Notes: generated by a model not told the origin, from the letters alone. A stretch of DNA of 64,000 nt from Spongiimicrobium salis (GCF_043678055.1 NZ_JBHEQA010000005.1:1-64000), one strand, 5' to 3'. Numbered from the stretch's first letter, positions 1-8,827 are shown. Translations and numbers: made by a program.

Positions 1-1137
1 AGTACGATCTTGGCAGCGGCGGACAACCAGCAACTGACCTTGGCGGCAGGAAATATCCTGACCCTTGAGGACGGAGGCACGGTGAACCTGACGCCCTTCT
101 TGGACAATACCGATAACCAGAACCTTACTGGTGCAACCTTAAATGGTAGCAACGAACTGCAGATAGATATCGAAAGTGGTAGTTCGGCAACAGTAGATTT
201 ATCTAGTTTAGAAGAATCTGCGGATATTACGACAAATGCCGTAAACCTTGCAAACCATATCGCAGCTGACGGCGATTTATCCGATACCAATGAAATACAA
301 AATTTAAGTCTCGTTGGCAATGATTTATCAATCTCCGGAGGAAACACGGTAACCTTACCGAGCAATACGAATATCTATACAGATGATGGTACTTTGGCAG
401 CATCCAGAACATTGACAGGAGGAAATAATTCCCTGACTTTTACCAATATTAATGCTTTGCAATTTTCCAGTACTACCGCACAGTTTTTTAGCACAGGAGC
501 ATTCCAATTGGGATCTACGGGTGGAGTTACTCAAATTTCTGGCGCTACTGGAATTCAATTACAAGATAATACTACGGTACAGGGCAATTTAAATGTAACA
601 GGAACTTATGGGGATAGTAGTGGTGATGTTGGAACTTCTGGACAAATATTGAGTTCCACGGCAACTGGCACCAATTGGATCGATATTCCTGTTGACGATG
701 ACCAAACGGCATCGGAAGTAAATTCGGATACTCCGGTTGATGTAGATGGTGACGGAACAACAGAAGATACCGTTGAAGATGTTATTCAGGATATTGCGCC
801 TATAGTATCTAAAGCAGCGCGAATCTTTTATCCGCCATCCATAGCGGTAGATGCATCTACCAATGGAACATTTACGATTGATCTGCATGCACAGTATGTG
901 GCACAGTACGGTACACCGACTGTAGGAAGTGCTGGAGCACCTGCGGCAGTCCCAACCTATGCAGCGGATGAATTGTACTATTATGTGACTTTTGCCGATC
1001 CTACGGTTTTTGATACAACCTCTACTTCGGGGCCTACACAAATGACCATAGATGCGGATGGCATGTTAACCTACACCATTATTGGACAACCTGCCGATTT
1101 CAATGCATTGATCAATGTAGTTTTCGTCGTAAAATAA
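1..1137 (+). CDS. Surface/adhesin-like repeat protein, 3' part only
   Basis: The reading frame is open from the first base, so the gene starts upstream of the window and its true start is not visible. The visible 378 residues are rich in Asn, Asp, Gly, Ser and Thr and carry repeated DNQ-type motifs (DNQQL, DNQNL, then NELQIDI and NDLSISG), a style seen in long flavobacterial surface proteins. A middle stretch (roughly nt 380-680) ending in GTSGQILSSTATGTNW resembles tail-fibre or collagen-like intramolecular-repeat proteins. A more globular C-terminal segment of about 110 residues follows. I see no T9SS sorting domain at the C-terminus. The next gene begins 28 bp downstream and encodes a T9SS substrate, so the three genes to 4158 look like one transcription unit. 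The surface role is inferred from composition and neighbours. Confidence 0.7.
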   Translation, partial: STILAAADNQQLTLAAGNILTLEDGGTVNLTPFLDNTDNQNLTGATLNGSNELQIDIESGSSATVDLSSLEESADITTNAVNLANHIAADGDLSDTNEIQNLSLVGNDLSISGGNTVTLPSNTNIYTDDGTLAASRTLTGGNNSLTFTNINALQFSSTTAQFFSTGAFQLGSTGGVTQISGATGIQLQDNTTVQGNLNVTGTYGDSSGDVGTSGQILSSTATGTNWIDIPVDDDQTASEVNSDTPVDVDGDGTTEDTVEDVIQDIAPIVSKAARIFYPPSIAVDASTNGTFTIDLHAQYVAQYGTPTVGSAGAPAAVPTYAADELYYYVTFADPTVFDTTSTSGPTQMTIDADGMLTYTIIGQPADFNALINVVFVVK

Positions 1138-1165
1138 ATACTAATATAACGGACCGACCCAAATT

Positions 1166-3184
1166 TTGAAACCAAAGAATAGACATCAATTTTTATACAC
1201 TTTTTTCCTAGCACTATTGCTTGGGACAGCTGTAGGGAATGCGCAGTTTTTATTGCAAGCGCCCAATAGCGGTGATGAAAATAACTATAGATGGTTCGAA
1301 GCTTCGGATACAACTACGGTCTTGAGTACTGATTTTTTCTATGAAGCAACAAGACCAGGGGTCTATTTTGCCACCTATGATGGTACCCTATGTGGTTCTA
1401 ATGCCACGGGGTATTTTATCTTGACCGATTGTACTACACCAGATAATGAAGTTACATTAGATATTTCGGCAAGTGTAGGAGCAACAGCTACAGTGAGTTG
1501 GAGTCCCGCTGTTACTGGAGATCCCTTGCGTCCTTTGGTTATTGCCTCACAAAGTGTTGTACGATATACGGCTACGGTCACTAAAGCAGGAAATTCAACA
1601 AGCTTGCCAAATTTTACAGTAGTTTGTATGGCGCAAGCCGCAATTTTGGAAGATGATGTGGTCACAGTAGACGAAGATACTTCAGTGGTCGTGCCTATTT
1701 ATGATAATGATAGCAATTTGCCATCAACAGGTACTTTAACGACTACAGACCCTGCGAACGGAACGGTCACCATAGACGATAATGGAACCCCAAATGACCC
1801 CACAGATGATATTGTGACCTATACCCCTGATCCGGATTATAATGGACCCGATTCTTTTGATTATACGGTATGTAATTCCTTTGGGGATTGTAGTACGGCA
1901 ACCGTGAATATTGATGTGCTTCCTATTGTAGATGCCATTGATGATATGGTGGCTACCAATCAAGATCAGACCATTACCATAGATGTATTGGCCAACGATA
2001 ATGATATTCCCACCCTTGGGACAATGACGGCAACCGATCCGGCAAACGGAACGGTGACCATAGATGATAATGGAACTCCAAATGATCCTTCGGACGATAC
2101 CATAATTTATACTCCAGATCCTGGTTTTTCAGGAACGGATAGCTTCACCTATACCCTATGTGATGACCTTGGAAACTGCAGTACTGCCACAGTAACCGTT
2201 GTGGTAAATCCTCCGGGAGTAGACTTGGATAGTGATGATGATGGCATCGTAGATACTTTGGAAGATCTTAACCTAGATGGGGATGGAGATCCTTCTACAG
2301 ATCCAACAGATTCTGATGGAGATGGTATTCCGGATTATTTGGATATCGATAGTGACGATGATGGTGTACCGGATAATGTGGAAGCACAGACTACGGCAGA
2401 TTATATCCCTCCAAGTGGTGTTGATGCCAATGGAAATGGATTGGACGATGCTTATGAGACGAATGGTGAAGTTGGAATTTTCCCCATAGATACCGATGGG
2501 GACAACTTACCTGATTATCTAGATGAAGATAGTGATAATGACGGAGTACCCGATAATATTGAAGCGCATGATCACGATCACGATGGTGTGCCAGATGTAA
2601 CCTATATAGGTTCGGACAAAGACAATGATGGATTGGATGATGGATATGAAGGCGATACGTCTATTGATATCGATGTGAATGACGAAATAGATGATCCTTT
2701 CAATGATTTGCCAAATACGGATGAAGATGAAGAATCGGATTATAGGGATACCGATGACGATGATGACGGTATTGAAACTGTGGATGAAGATTCCAATGGC
2801 GATGGAAATTTTGCCAACGATGATGTGAATAGTAATGGTACTCCCGATTATTTGGAAAGCGATTTAGATCCGAATGCCGATGAAGTTGAAATTTTCAACG
2901 TGATTACACCAAATGGGGATGGTATCCATGATGTCTTGACCATTAGAGGCTTAGAGGATTTCCCGAACAATACCATCAACATATACAATAGATGGGGCGT
3001 ATTGGTGTATTCTACTCGAGCATATAACACCCAAGGTAATGTCTTTGACGGTACTTCAACAGGAAGGGTTACTGTAAATCGAGACAATAAATTACCTGTA
3101 GGAACCTATTTCTATATTCTTAATTATGAAGATGCGACAGGAACAATGAAATCGCTTTCGGGCTATATATACATAAATAGATAA
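1166..3184 (+). CDS. Secreted multidomain protein with T9SS type-B (gliding-associated) sorting domain
   Basis: A 672-residue protein with a signal peptide at residues 1-26 (hydrophobic run, then GNAQ). Residues about 165-350 hold two 96-residue cadherin-like/Big_9-type repeats that share DPANGTVTIDDNGTPNDP. Residues about 355-570 are a chain of Asp-rich DSDDDGIPD-type thrombospondin type-3 repeats, known in the family to bind calcium. The last ~100 residues begin near VITPNGDGIHD and contain IYNRWGVLVY and GTYFYIL, the hallmarks of the CHU_C/TIGR04131 type-B sorting domain, so the protein should be exported by the Sec system and then by T9SS to the surface. The start codon is TTG; no in-frame ATG gives an intact signal peptide. 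Its stop overlaps the start of the PorP/SprF gene by one base (TAATG), implying coupled translation. Confidence 0.9.
   Translation: MKPKNRHQFLYTFFLALLLGTAVGNAQFLLQAPNSGDENNYRWFEASDTTTVLSTDFFYEATRPGVYFATYDGTLCGSNATGYFILTDCTTPDNEVTLDISASVGATATVSWSPAVTGDPLRPLVIASQSVVRYTATVTKAGNSTSLPNFTVVCMAQAAILEDDVVTVDEDTSVVVPIYDNDSNLPSTGTLTTTDPANGTVTIDDNGTPNDPTDDIVTYTPDPDYNGPDSFDYTVCNSFGDCSTATVNIDVLPIVDAIDDMVATNQDQTITIDVLANDNDIPTLGTMTATDPANGTVTIDDNGTPNDPSDDTIIYTPDPGFSGTDSFTYTLCDDLGNCSTATVTVVVNPPGVDLDSDDDGIVDTLEDLNLDGDGDPSTDPTDSDGDGIPDYLDIDSDDDGVPDNVEAQTTADYIPPSGVDANGNGLDDAYETNGEVGIFPIDTDGDNLPDYLDEDSDNDGVPDNIEAHDHDHDGVPDVTYIGSDKDNDGLDDGYEGDTSIDIDVNDEIDDPFNDLPNTDEDEESDYRDTDDDDDGIETVDEDSNGDGNFANDDVNSNGTPDYLESDLDPNADEVEIFNVITPNGDGIHDVLTIRGLEDFPNNTINIYNRWGVLVYSTRAYNTQGNVFDGTSTGRVTVNRDNKLPVGTYFYILNYEDATGTMKSLSGYIYINR
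1748..2195 (+). repeat. Two-copy 288-nt tandem repeat inside the T9SS cargo gene
   Basis: The codons for DPANGTV begin at 1748 and again at 2036, giving a period of 288 nt (96 residues). The copies are similar in protein but have many synonymous differences, so this is an established domain duplication, not a recent one. Confidence 0.8.
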
Positions 3185-4158
3185 TGCAGATGCAGATGGC
3201 TCATAAACACATAAAAATCATAAAATTAACCGGATTAAGGATACTTTTTTTAAGTATCTTCTTTACGGCAGGCCTTTATGCACAACAAGATGCACAATAC
3301 ACCCAATACATGTATAATACGGTAAGCGTAAACCCGGCCTATGCAGGTTCTAGGGGAAATATAAGTATTGGGGCATTGCACCGTTCACAATGGGTTGGCC
3401 TGGATGGGGCTCCCAAGACACAAACCTTTAATATTCATTCTCCCATTGGTTATCGGGGTGTAGGGCTGGGATTTTCTATTGTAAATGATGTTATTGGGCC
3501 TACATCGGAAACCAATTTTGATATTGACTTTTCGTATACCATATACCTTTCCACCAAGAATAAATTGAGTTTTGGTTTAAAAGGAAGTGCCAATTTATTG
3601 GATATTCGTTTTTCAGAATTGAATCAGGATTTTACCAACCCCAACGGTCCTGATCCCACATTGCAATTTGATATTCAAAATAGATTGTCCCCTAACGTAG
3701 GTGCTGGTGTATATCTCCATAATGAAAAGTTTTATGCAGGCCTTTCCGTACCCCGGTTTTTAGAAACATCCCATTTTGATGAATCATCCTTATCCACGGC
3801 CAAAGAGCAAATGAATCTCTATTTTATTACAGGCTATGTTTTTGAACTTAATCCACTACTAAAGTTCAAACCTACATTGTTGACCAAAGCTGTTCAAGGA
3901 GCACCCTTACAAGTTGATGTATCGGCAAACTTTCTCATAAGGGAAAAGTTTGTTGCAGGGCTTGCCTATCGATGGGATGCAGCCTTAAGTGCCATGGCAG
4001 GTTTTCAAGTATCCAACGAATTTTTAATTGGAATTGCTTACGACAAAGAGACTACGGAGTTGGGAGCTGCACGCTTTAATGACGGGTCTTTTGAAGTTAT
4101 CTTGCGCTATGACTTTGCGCGTGTCATAGGTAATATCAAAACGCCGCGCTTCTTCTAA
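3184..4158 (+). CDS. PorP/SprF family type IX secretion membrane protein
   Basis: A 324-residue outer-membrane barrel-type protein. The signal peptide ends near GLYAQQ, followed by QDAQYTQYMYNTVSVNPAYAGSRG, the diagnostic N-terminus of the PorP/SprF family. The rest alternates short amphipathic strands as expected for a beta barrel and ends in an aromatic residue. SprF-type proteins are known to be needed for secretion or anchoring of the type-B cargo encoded beside them, so the cargo at 1166-3184 is the likely partner. Translation is coupled to that gene by a TAATG overlap. Three in-frame ATGs lie close together (3184, 3190, 3196), so the exact start is uncertain by a few residues. Confidence 0.93.
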   Translation: MQMQMAHKHIKIIKLTGLRILFLSIFFTAGLYAQQDAQYTQYMYNTVSVNPAYAGSRGNISIGALHRSQWVGLDGAPKTQTFNIHSPIGYRGVGLGFSIVNDVIGPTSETNFDIDFSYTIYLSTKNKLSFGLKGSANLLDIRFSELNQDFTNPNGPDPTLQFDIQNRLSPNVGAGVYLHNEKFYAGLSVPRFLETSHFDESSLSTAKEQMNLYFITGYVFELNPLLKFKPTLLTKAVQGAPLQVDVSANFLIREKFVAGLAYRWDAALSAMAGFQVSNEFLIGIAYDKETTELGAARFNDGSFEVILRYDFARVIGNIKTPRFF

Positions 4159-4271
4159 TAGGGCTAGAGAACAGGAAAATAAAGGTCCTATCCTGTCAAA
4201 AGTAAGAAAACATAGATCCAAAATAATTAAAAAAATTCCCTCTTGAATTACGGGGAATACAGGAAAGACCT

Positions 4272-4279
4272 TATTTTTA
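4272..4279 (+). promoter_or_regulatory. Candidate -7 box for idi
   Basis: TATTTTTA differs at the last base from the Bacteroidota consensus TAnnTTTG. It ends only four bases before the idi start at 4284, so the transcript would be leaderless or nearly so. Confidence 0.4.
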
Positions 4280-4283
4280 CTTC

Positions 4284-4814
4284 ATGCAAGAAGAAAAGGT
4301 AATATTGGTCAATGAATTTGATGAACAAATAGGGACCATGCCCAAGATGGAGGCTCACGAAAAAGCGGTGTTACATCGTGCTTTTTCCGTTTTTATCCTA
4401 AACAAAAATGGAGAAATGATGTTACAGCAGCGAGCAGCACATAAGTATCATTCCCCTTTATTATGGACAAATACTTGTTGTAGTCATCAACGGGAAGGAG
4501 AAGATAATATAAGTGCTGGAAAAAGAAGATTGAAGGAAGAAATGGGTTTTGAAACAGAACTTAAAGAACTCTTTTCATTCATTTATAAAGCTCCCTTTGA
4601 TAATGGTCTTACCGAGCATGAACTAGATCATGTAATGGTCGGAAATTATGAGGAAGCTCCCTTGATCAATACAGAAGAAGTTGCTGCTTGGAAATGGATG
4701 ATGCCCGAAGCAGTCCAAGAAGATATCGCAAAACACCCACAGCGGTATACGGCATGGTTTAAAATTATCTTTGAGAAATTCTATAACCATCTTATTGAAG
4801 AAAAATCGCTATGA
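4284..4814 (+). CDS. idi: Isopentenyl-diphosphate delta-isomerase, type I
   Basis: This 176-residue cytoplasmic enzyme interconverts isopentenyl and dimethylallyl diphosphate for isoprenoid, menaquinone and undecaprenol synthesis. It is a Nudix-fold protein of normal length for type I IDI. LWTNTCCSHQ carries the active-site Cys and a metal-binding His; RRLKEEMGFE follows the Nudix-box pattern; TEHELDHVMVG supplies the second acidic catalytic region. The ATG at 4284 gives the expected short N-terminus (EEKVILVNEFDEQIG). It overlaps the following PTPS gene by four bases (ATGA), so the two are probably co-translated. Confidence 0.96.
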   Translation: MQEEKVILVNEFDEQIGTMPKMEAHEKAVLHRAFSVFILNKNGEMMLQQRAAHKYHSPLLWTNTCCSHQREGEDNISAGKRRLKEEMGFETELKELFSFIYKAPFDNGLTEHELDHVMVGNYEEAPLINTEEVAAWKWMMPEAVQEDIAKHPQRYTAWFKIIFEKFYNHLIEEKSL

Positions 4815-5218
4815 GAGTCAAAGTTAGCAGAAAGGCACACTTCAATGCGGCACATCGGTTATATCGATCAGATTGGAGCTTCGAAGAAAATGATCGTATG
4901 TTTGGGAAGTGCAATAATCCCAATTTTCATGGACATAATTATGAACTGATTGTCAGCGTAACGGGAGAGATAGATCCTGAGACAGGATTTGTGATGGATA
5001 TGAAAGTGTTAAAAGACCTCATTAAAAAAGAGGTAGAGGAAGTTTTGGACCACAAGAACCTCAATATGGAGGTTCCTATATTCAAAACAAAGAATCCTAC
5101 AGCAGAGAATATTGCTGTGTTTATCTGGGATACCTTGAGACCCCATATCACAAAGGATAAAGAATTGGAGGTCGTACTTTATGAAACAGCGCGGAATTTT
5201 GTAACCTATACCGGATGA
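4811..5218 (+). CDS. 6-pyruvoyl-tetrahydropterin / 6-carboxytetrahydropterin synthase family protein
   Basis: A 135-residue T-fold enzyme. HFNAAH supplies the first zinc His and HGHNY the other two; the Cys in GKCNNPNFHGHNY is the expected catalytic Cys, and YETARNF near the C-terminus holds the substrate-binding Glu. The spacing between that Cys and HGH, and the phrases GEIDPETGFVMD and DHKNLNMEVP, resemble animal PTPS more than classical QueD. The product could be 6-pyruvoyltetrahydropterin (biopterin-type cofactors) or 6-carboxytetrahydropterin (queuosine route); sequence reading alone does not decide. It overlaps idi by four bases. Confidence 0.9.
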   Translation: MRVKVSRKAHFNAAHRLYRSDWSFEENDRMFGKCNNPNFHGHNYELIVSVTGEIDPETGFVMDMKVLKDLIKKEVEEVLDHKNLNMEVPIFKTKNPTAENIAVFIWDTLRPHITKDKELEVVLYETARNFVTYTG

Positions 5219-5280
5219 TCTTTGGTATGGGCTTAATAAATGTGTTGTTTCTGAATTAAAAACCGACTAAAACTAAACGT

Positions 5281-6249
5281 ATGAATATATACCCTCTAAA
5301 GTTTCATCCCATTTTAAAGGAAAGACTCTGGGGTGGAGTAAAATTAAAAGAAGTCTTAGGCAAATCAATTTCTTCAGATATTACTGGGGAAAGTTGGGAG
5401 CTTTCTGGAGTTGCGGGAGATGTATCTATTGTGGCCAATGGAGCATTTGCGGGAACTTCTTTGCAAAGCTTGATGGATCAACATGCCGAAGCCCTTTTGG
5501 GGAAGAATGTTGTAGATCGATTTGGAAAAGAATTCCCTATCCTAATTAAATTCATAGATGCAAAAAAAGATTTGTCCATTCAACTTCATCCAAATGATGA
5601 ATTGGCCAAATTGCGTCATGATTCCTTCGGGAAAACAGAAATGTGGTATATCATGGACGCCGATGATGATGCTAATCTTATTGTGGGCTTTAATAAAGAT
5701 GTGAGCAAAGAAGAATATACAGAAAGTCTTGAAAATGATAGGTTGCTGGAATTGTTGAATTATGAAAAGGTGAAAGAAGGCGATACTTTTTTTATCAATA
5801 CTGGAAAAATACATGCGATAGGCGCGGGTGTTTTATTGGCAGAAATACAACAAACTTCAGATATCACCTATCGTGTGTTTGATTTTAACCGAAGGGATAA
5901 AGAGGGGAATTTAAGGGAATTACATACTGATTTAGCCTTAGATGCTATCGACTACACAAAAAAGGATGATTTCGTCGTAGCCTATGACAAGAAACCTGAT
6001 GCCATAAATACTATGGTAACCTGTCCTTATTTTAAAACCAATTATATAACCCTAACAGAAACCTTGGAAATAGACGTTTCTGAAAGGGACGCATTTACGA
6101 TATATATGTGTGTTGGAGGAGAAGTAGAGGTGATTAATGATTTTGGGAAGGCAAGCATCCAAAAAGGGGAGACCGTCTTGCTGCCAGCCATATCAAAGCG
6201 TATTAGCTTGCGAACTTCTGGGGCTAAAATTTTAGAAGTAACTATTTAA
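5281..6249 (+). CDS. manA: Mannose-6-phosphate isomerase, class I (short form)
   Basis: This 322-residue cupin-type zinc enzyme interconverts mannose 6-phosphate and fructose 6-phosphate, feeding GDP-mannose or mannose catabolism. It begins with YPLKFHPILKERLWGG, the usual opening of the short Firmicutes/Bacteroidota form. IQLHPND carries metal-binding His, EMWYIM the conserved Glu region, and GKIHAIGAG the later metal His. AEIQQTSDITYRVFDFNR is the family signature around the active-site Arg. It lies 62 bp after the PTPS gene on the same strand and may share its transcript. Confidence 0.94.
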   Translation: MNIYPLKFHPILKERLWGGVKLKEVLGKSISSDITGESWELSGVAGDVSIVANGAFAGTSLQSLMDQHAEALLGKNVVDRFGKEFPILIKFIDAKKDLSIQLHPNDELAKLRHDSFGKTEMWYIMDADDDANLIVGFNKDVSKEEYTESLENDRLLELLNYEKVKEGDTFFINTGKIHAIGAGVLLAEIQQTSDITYRVFDFNRRDKEGNLRELHTDLALDAIDYTKKDDFVVAYDKKPDAINTMVTCPYFKTNYITLTETLEIDVSERDAFTIYMCVGGEVEVINDFGKASIQKGETVLLPAISKRISLRTSGAKILEVTI

Positions 6250-6309
6250 AAATAATAAGATTCCTAGAATCAAAATCGAAACAAATAGGAAGGATATGGG
6301 CAAAAAGTG

Positions 6310-6317
6310 TATTTTTG
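6310..6317 (+). promoter_or_regulatory. -7 box TATTTTTG
   Basis: An exact match to TAnnTTTG, 15 bases before the ATG at 6333 and just after the end of manA. It should give the small gene its own promoter with a very short leader. Confidence 0.6.
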
Positions 6318-6332
6318 CAAAAAAAATAATCG

Positions 6333-6605
6333 ATGGCAAATATTAGAGATTTAAAGAAAGATATCAATTTTGTTTTAGGAGATATCATTGAGGCTGTTTT
6401 TTTATGGGAATCGGCTACGAAGAATAAAAATTCAAAAGAGGGCTCAGCCATTATTGACAATGCCATTAAAATTTTTGATACACTTATTGAAAAAGTAAAT
6501 CAGAAGAATGTAGAGAACAAGAAGCAACATTTTAATGGGATACGAGCGGAATTGGAAAAGGAGGCTACGGCATTAATTGAAAAATTAAATGGATTGACGG
6601 CCTAA
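6333..6605 (+). CDS. Small conserved helical protein, function unknown
   Basis: A 90-residue, charged protein with no signal peptide or membrane segment. It begins MANIRDLKKDINFVLGDIIEAVFLWE and continues as two or three amphipathic helices with many Lys and Glu, suggesting a cytoplasmic helical bundle or coiled coil. I do not recognise a named family. Its own exact -7 box upstream and a strong terminator directly downstream argue that it is a real, independently transcribed gene. Confidence 0.8.
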   Translation: MANIRDLKKDINFVLGDIIEAVFLWESATKNKNSKEGSAIIDNAIKIFDTLIEKVNQKNVENKKQHFNGIRAELEKEATALIEKLNGLTA

Positions 6606-6625
6606 GATAAAATCGAGATTTTAAT

Positions 6626-6657
6626 AAAAAAAGCATCCCTAAGAGGATGCTTTTTTT
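6626..6657. terminator. Bidirectional intrinsic terminator
   Basis: A perfect 8-bp stem (AAGCATCC at 6631-6638 with GGATGCTT at 6645-6652) and a 6-nt loop, flanked by an A-run on the left and a T-run on the right. It sits between convergent genes ending at 6605 and 6668 and can serve both strands. Confidence 0.9.
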
Positions 6658-6667
6658 ATGCTATTAT

Positions 6668-7375
6668 TTACTGTGCCGCTCTCATTTTTTTGAGATGTTC
6701 CTCCAATGCCTTTCCATATTTTGCCGCAACAACATTAGGGTCTAAGGAATTATAAATAGAATCTAAATAGGTGATATTGGCATCAGGTATATCCTTGATG
6801 GCAATATAAGGTGCAAGATGGGAATCTGTATGGAATAGTGCAAAATTAATGGCATACCGATACTTCGCTACCGTATTGGCATCACTTGCTTTTTGTAAGG
6901 AGTCTATAGCCGCTGGATTTTTTTGAAGTATAGTATCCATGGAAGCGGACATATAGCCAAAACTCTTTTTATTGAATTCAGTCATGATTTCTTGATACTC
7001 TTCCCACAATTTTTGTGTTTTGGAGCCTTCAATTTTTGCATTGGTATCAAAAGTATTCCAAGCAGAATTAATGGTCAGCTGACCCGGTTCACCAAAGAAG
7101 GGAATACGATCATTGATAGCATTATTATCTTTTTTACTCAGATATAGATAAAAAACTTCGGGAGTGGTTATTTCTGTTTTAAAAACAAAATTGGCATCCC
7201 CATCTATTTTGATAGAATCTAAAGTTACAAGTATCGTATCGGGTACATGTTGTAAGTATAGCGTCCCTTCTTTCAACCCTTTGATATTTCCACTAACGGT
7301 CATTGTATTCGCCGTATCTCCACTACAGGCAATAAAAAATGCACTAAGGAGGCCTACAAATAAAATTTTCTTCAT
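6668..7375 (-). CDS. Lipoprotein with DUF4369 domain, no thioredoxin domain
   Basis: A 235-residue protein starting MKKILFVGLLSAFFIACSG, a lipoprotein signal with Cys after FIA. An alternative ATG three codons upstream (7384) adds MFS. The mature N-terminal ~100 residues (VSGNIKGLKEGTLYLQ, TLDSIKIDGDANFVFKTEI, PGQLTINS) match the DUF4369 domain that in Bacteroidota normally precedes a thioredoxin/AhpC-TSA domain. Here the C-terminal half is helical and has no CxxC, so the usual disulfide-exchange partner domain is absent. It is probably anchored on the periplasmic side of a membrane. Its function is unknown. Confidence 0.85.
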   Translation of the reverse strand: MKKILFVGLLSAFFIACSGDTANTMTVSGNIKGLKEGTLYLQHVPDTILVTLDSIKIDGDANFVFKTEITTPEVFYLYLSKKDNNAINDRIPFFGEPGQLTINSAWNTFDTNAKIEGSKTQKLWEEYQEIMTEFNKKSFGYMSASMDTILQKNPAAIDSLQKASDANTVAKYRYAINFALFHTDSHLAPYIAIKDIPDANITYLDSIYNSLDPNVVAAKYGKALEEHLKKMRAAQ

Positions 7376-7464
7376 GCTAAACATTTAATCGCGCAAATAT
7401 GCATAAAATTTTGGGTTCTTTACCCTATTTAGGGTCAAAAAATAATATCCTAAGTAAAGAGGTC

Positions 7465-8790
7465 TTAGGGCATTGCAGAAGCAATTTCCATAAGATAAGC
7501 GCACAATAATGCGCCTCCAGTCCCTACTACATAACCAAAAACGGCCAGTAATACCCCCACAGAAGTCAAAGAAGAATGGAATTCGGCAGCAACCACGGGC
7601 GCCGAGGCGGCACCTCCAACATTTGCTTGACTACCAACGGCCAAAAAGAAATATGGGGCGCGGATCAATTTGGCCATGAGTATTAACAAACCAGCATGGA
7701 TACTGATCCAAATAAGACCTATCACAAGCAGTCCGGGATTTTCGGTAACTTGTCTTAAATCCATTTGAATTCCTATGGTAGCTACAAGAATATAAACAAA
7801 CATTCTCCCCAATTTACTGGCCCCTGCGCCTTCATAATTTTTCGCTTTGGTAAAAGAAAGGGCTATTCCTGCTATAGTAGCAATAATGACCAACCAAAAA
7901 AATCCCGATCCCAGAAAGGATAAAAAACTCTTCTTATTGGCAACAACTTCAAAATTTTCGGTGAGATATGTACTGATATTGGAACCAAAAAAATGAGCCA
8001 GACCTACCGCAGTAAAGGCAAAAAAGAACAACATCATATAATCGTTCAAGCTAGGGACCCGAGTTATCTTTTCCGTAAATGTGGAGACTTTCTGTTTTAG
8101 GGCTTCAATAGAAGAAGCATCTGCATTTAACCAACGATCGATTCTTTTCGTTTTTCCAACACCCAATAAAATAATGGCCATCCAGATATTGGCCACCACA
8201 ATATCAACAAGGACCATGGCACCAAACTTATCTTTATTGTATTGAAAAATCTCCAGCATGGCAGCTTGATTTGCACTTCCTCCGATCCAACTGCCGGCAA
8301 TGGTCGATAGTCCACGCCACACCGCATCAAAATCGGCTCCTCCAACAGTCTCCGGAGAAAATATAGACACAATCAAAATGGCCAAGGGCCCTCCTATAAT
8401 AATTCCAATACTTCCGGTAAGGAACATGATCAGCGCTTTGGAACCCAAACTCGCGATGGCCTTTAAATCAATACTAAGTGTCATCAGAACCAAGGCAGCA
8501 GGTAATAGGTACCTGCTCACCACATAATACACATTAGAACTATGTTCCACAATTTCCCCCGATTCACTTACCGTTTCCCATTCATGACCTATGATACCGG
8601 AAGAAGCCAATATGGCAGGTAATAAATAACACATCAATACCCCAGGAACAATACCATAGAATTTTTTCCAAAAACCTGTTTTTATGGAAGAAGTAAAGAA
8701 AATAAAGCCAAGGCACAAGGCCAATAAACCAAAAATAATAGCATCGTCTGTTATCAATGGTTCAGGTTTAATATGGGTAGTGTCGATCAT
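7465..8790 (-). CDS. DUF819 family multi-pass membrane protein
   Basis: A 441-residue integral membrane protein with about ten hydrophobic helices spread over its whole length. Motifs that place it in DUF819 (YjcL-like) are GSWIGGSANQAA near the middle and ANVGGAASAPVVAA near the C-terminus, which have the look of a paired inverted-repeat transporter. DUF819 proteins are thought to be permeases, but their substrate is not established. It has its own exact -7 box at 8813-8820, separating it from the HAD gene upstream. Confidence 0.88.
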   Translation of the reverse strand: MIDTTHIKPEPLITDDAIIFGLLALCLGFIFFTSSIKTGFWKKFYGIVPGVLMCYLLPAILASSGIIGHEWETVSESGEIVEHSSNVYYVVSRYLLPAALVLMTLSIDLKAIASLGSKALIMFLTGSIGIIIGGPLAILIVSIFSPETVGGADFDAVWRGLSTIAGSWIGGSANQAAMLEIFQYNKDKFGAMVLVDIVVANIWMAIILLGVGKTKRIDRWLNADASSIEALKQKVSTFTEKITRVPSLNDYMMLFFFAFTAVGLAHFFGSNISTYLTENFEVVANKKSFLSFLGSGFFWLVIIATIAGIALSFTKAKNYEGAGASKLGRMFVYILVATIGIQMDLRQVTENPGLLVIGLIWISIHAGLLILMAKLIRAPYFFLAVGSQANVGGAASAPVVAAEFHSSLTSVGVLLAVFGYVVGTGGALLCAYLMEIASAMP

Positions 8791-8812
8791 GGAAAAAGAA
8801 TTACATCAATTC

Positions 8813-8820
8813 CAAATATA
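8813..8820 (-). promoter_or_regulatory. -7 box TATATTTG for the DUF819 gene
   Basis: An exact TAnnTTTG match on the minus strand, 22 bases before the ATG at 8790 and inside the 37-bp gap after the HAD gene. Confidence 0.55.
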
Positions 8821-8827
8821 ATCAAAT

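Noticed and set aside
589..1041. Minus-strand open frame of 150 codons inside the first gene
   Set aside because: It is opposite a clearly coding frame, is Cys/Arg-rich and resembles no family.
1738..2200. CRISPR or microsatellite array in the T9SS cargo gene
   Set aside because: There are only two copies of a 288-nt coding unit that diverge at synonymous sites; this is protein-domain duplication.
2220..2860. Simple-sequence repeat region
   Set aside because: The GAT-rich sequence encodes Asp-rich thrombospondin type-3 calcium-binding repeats in frame.
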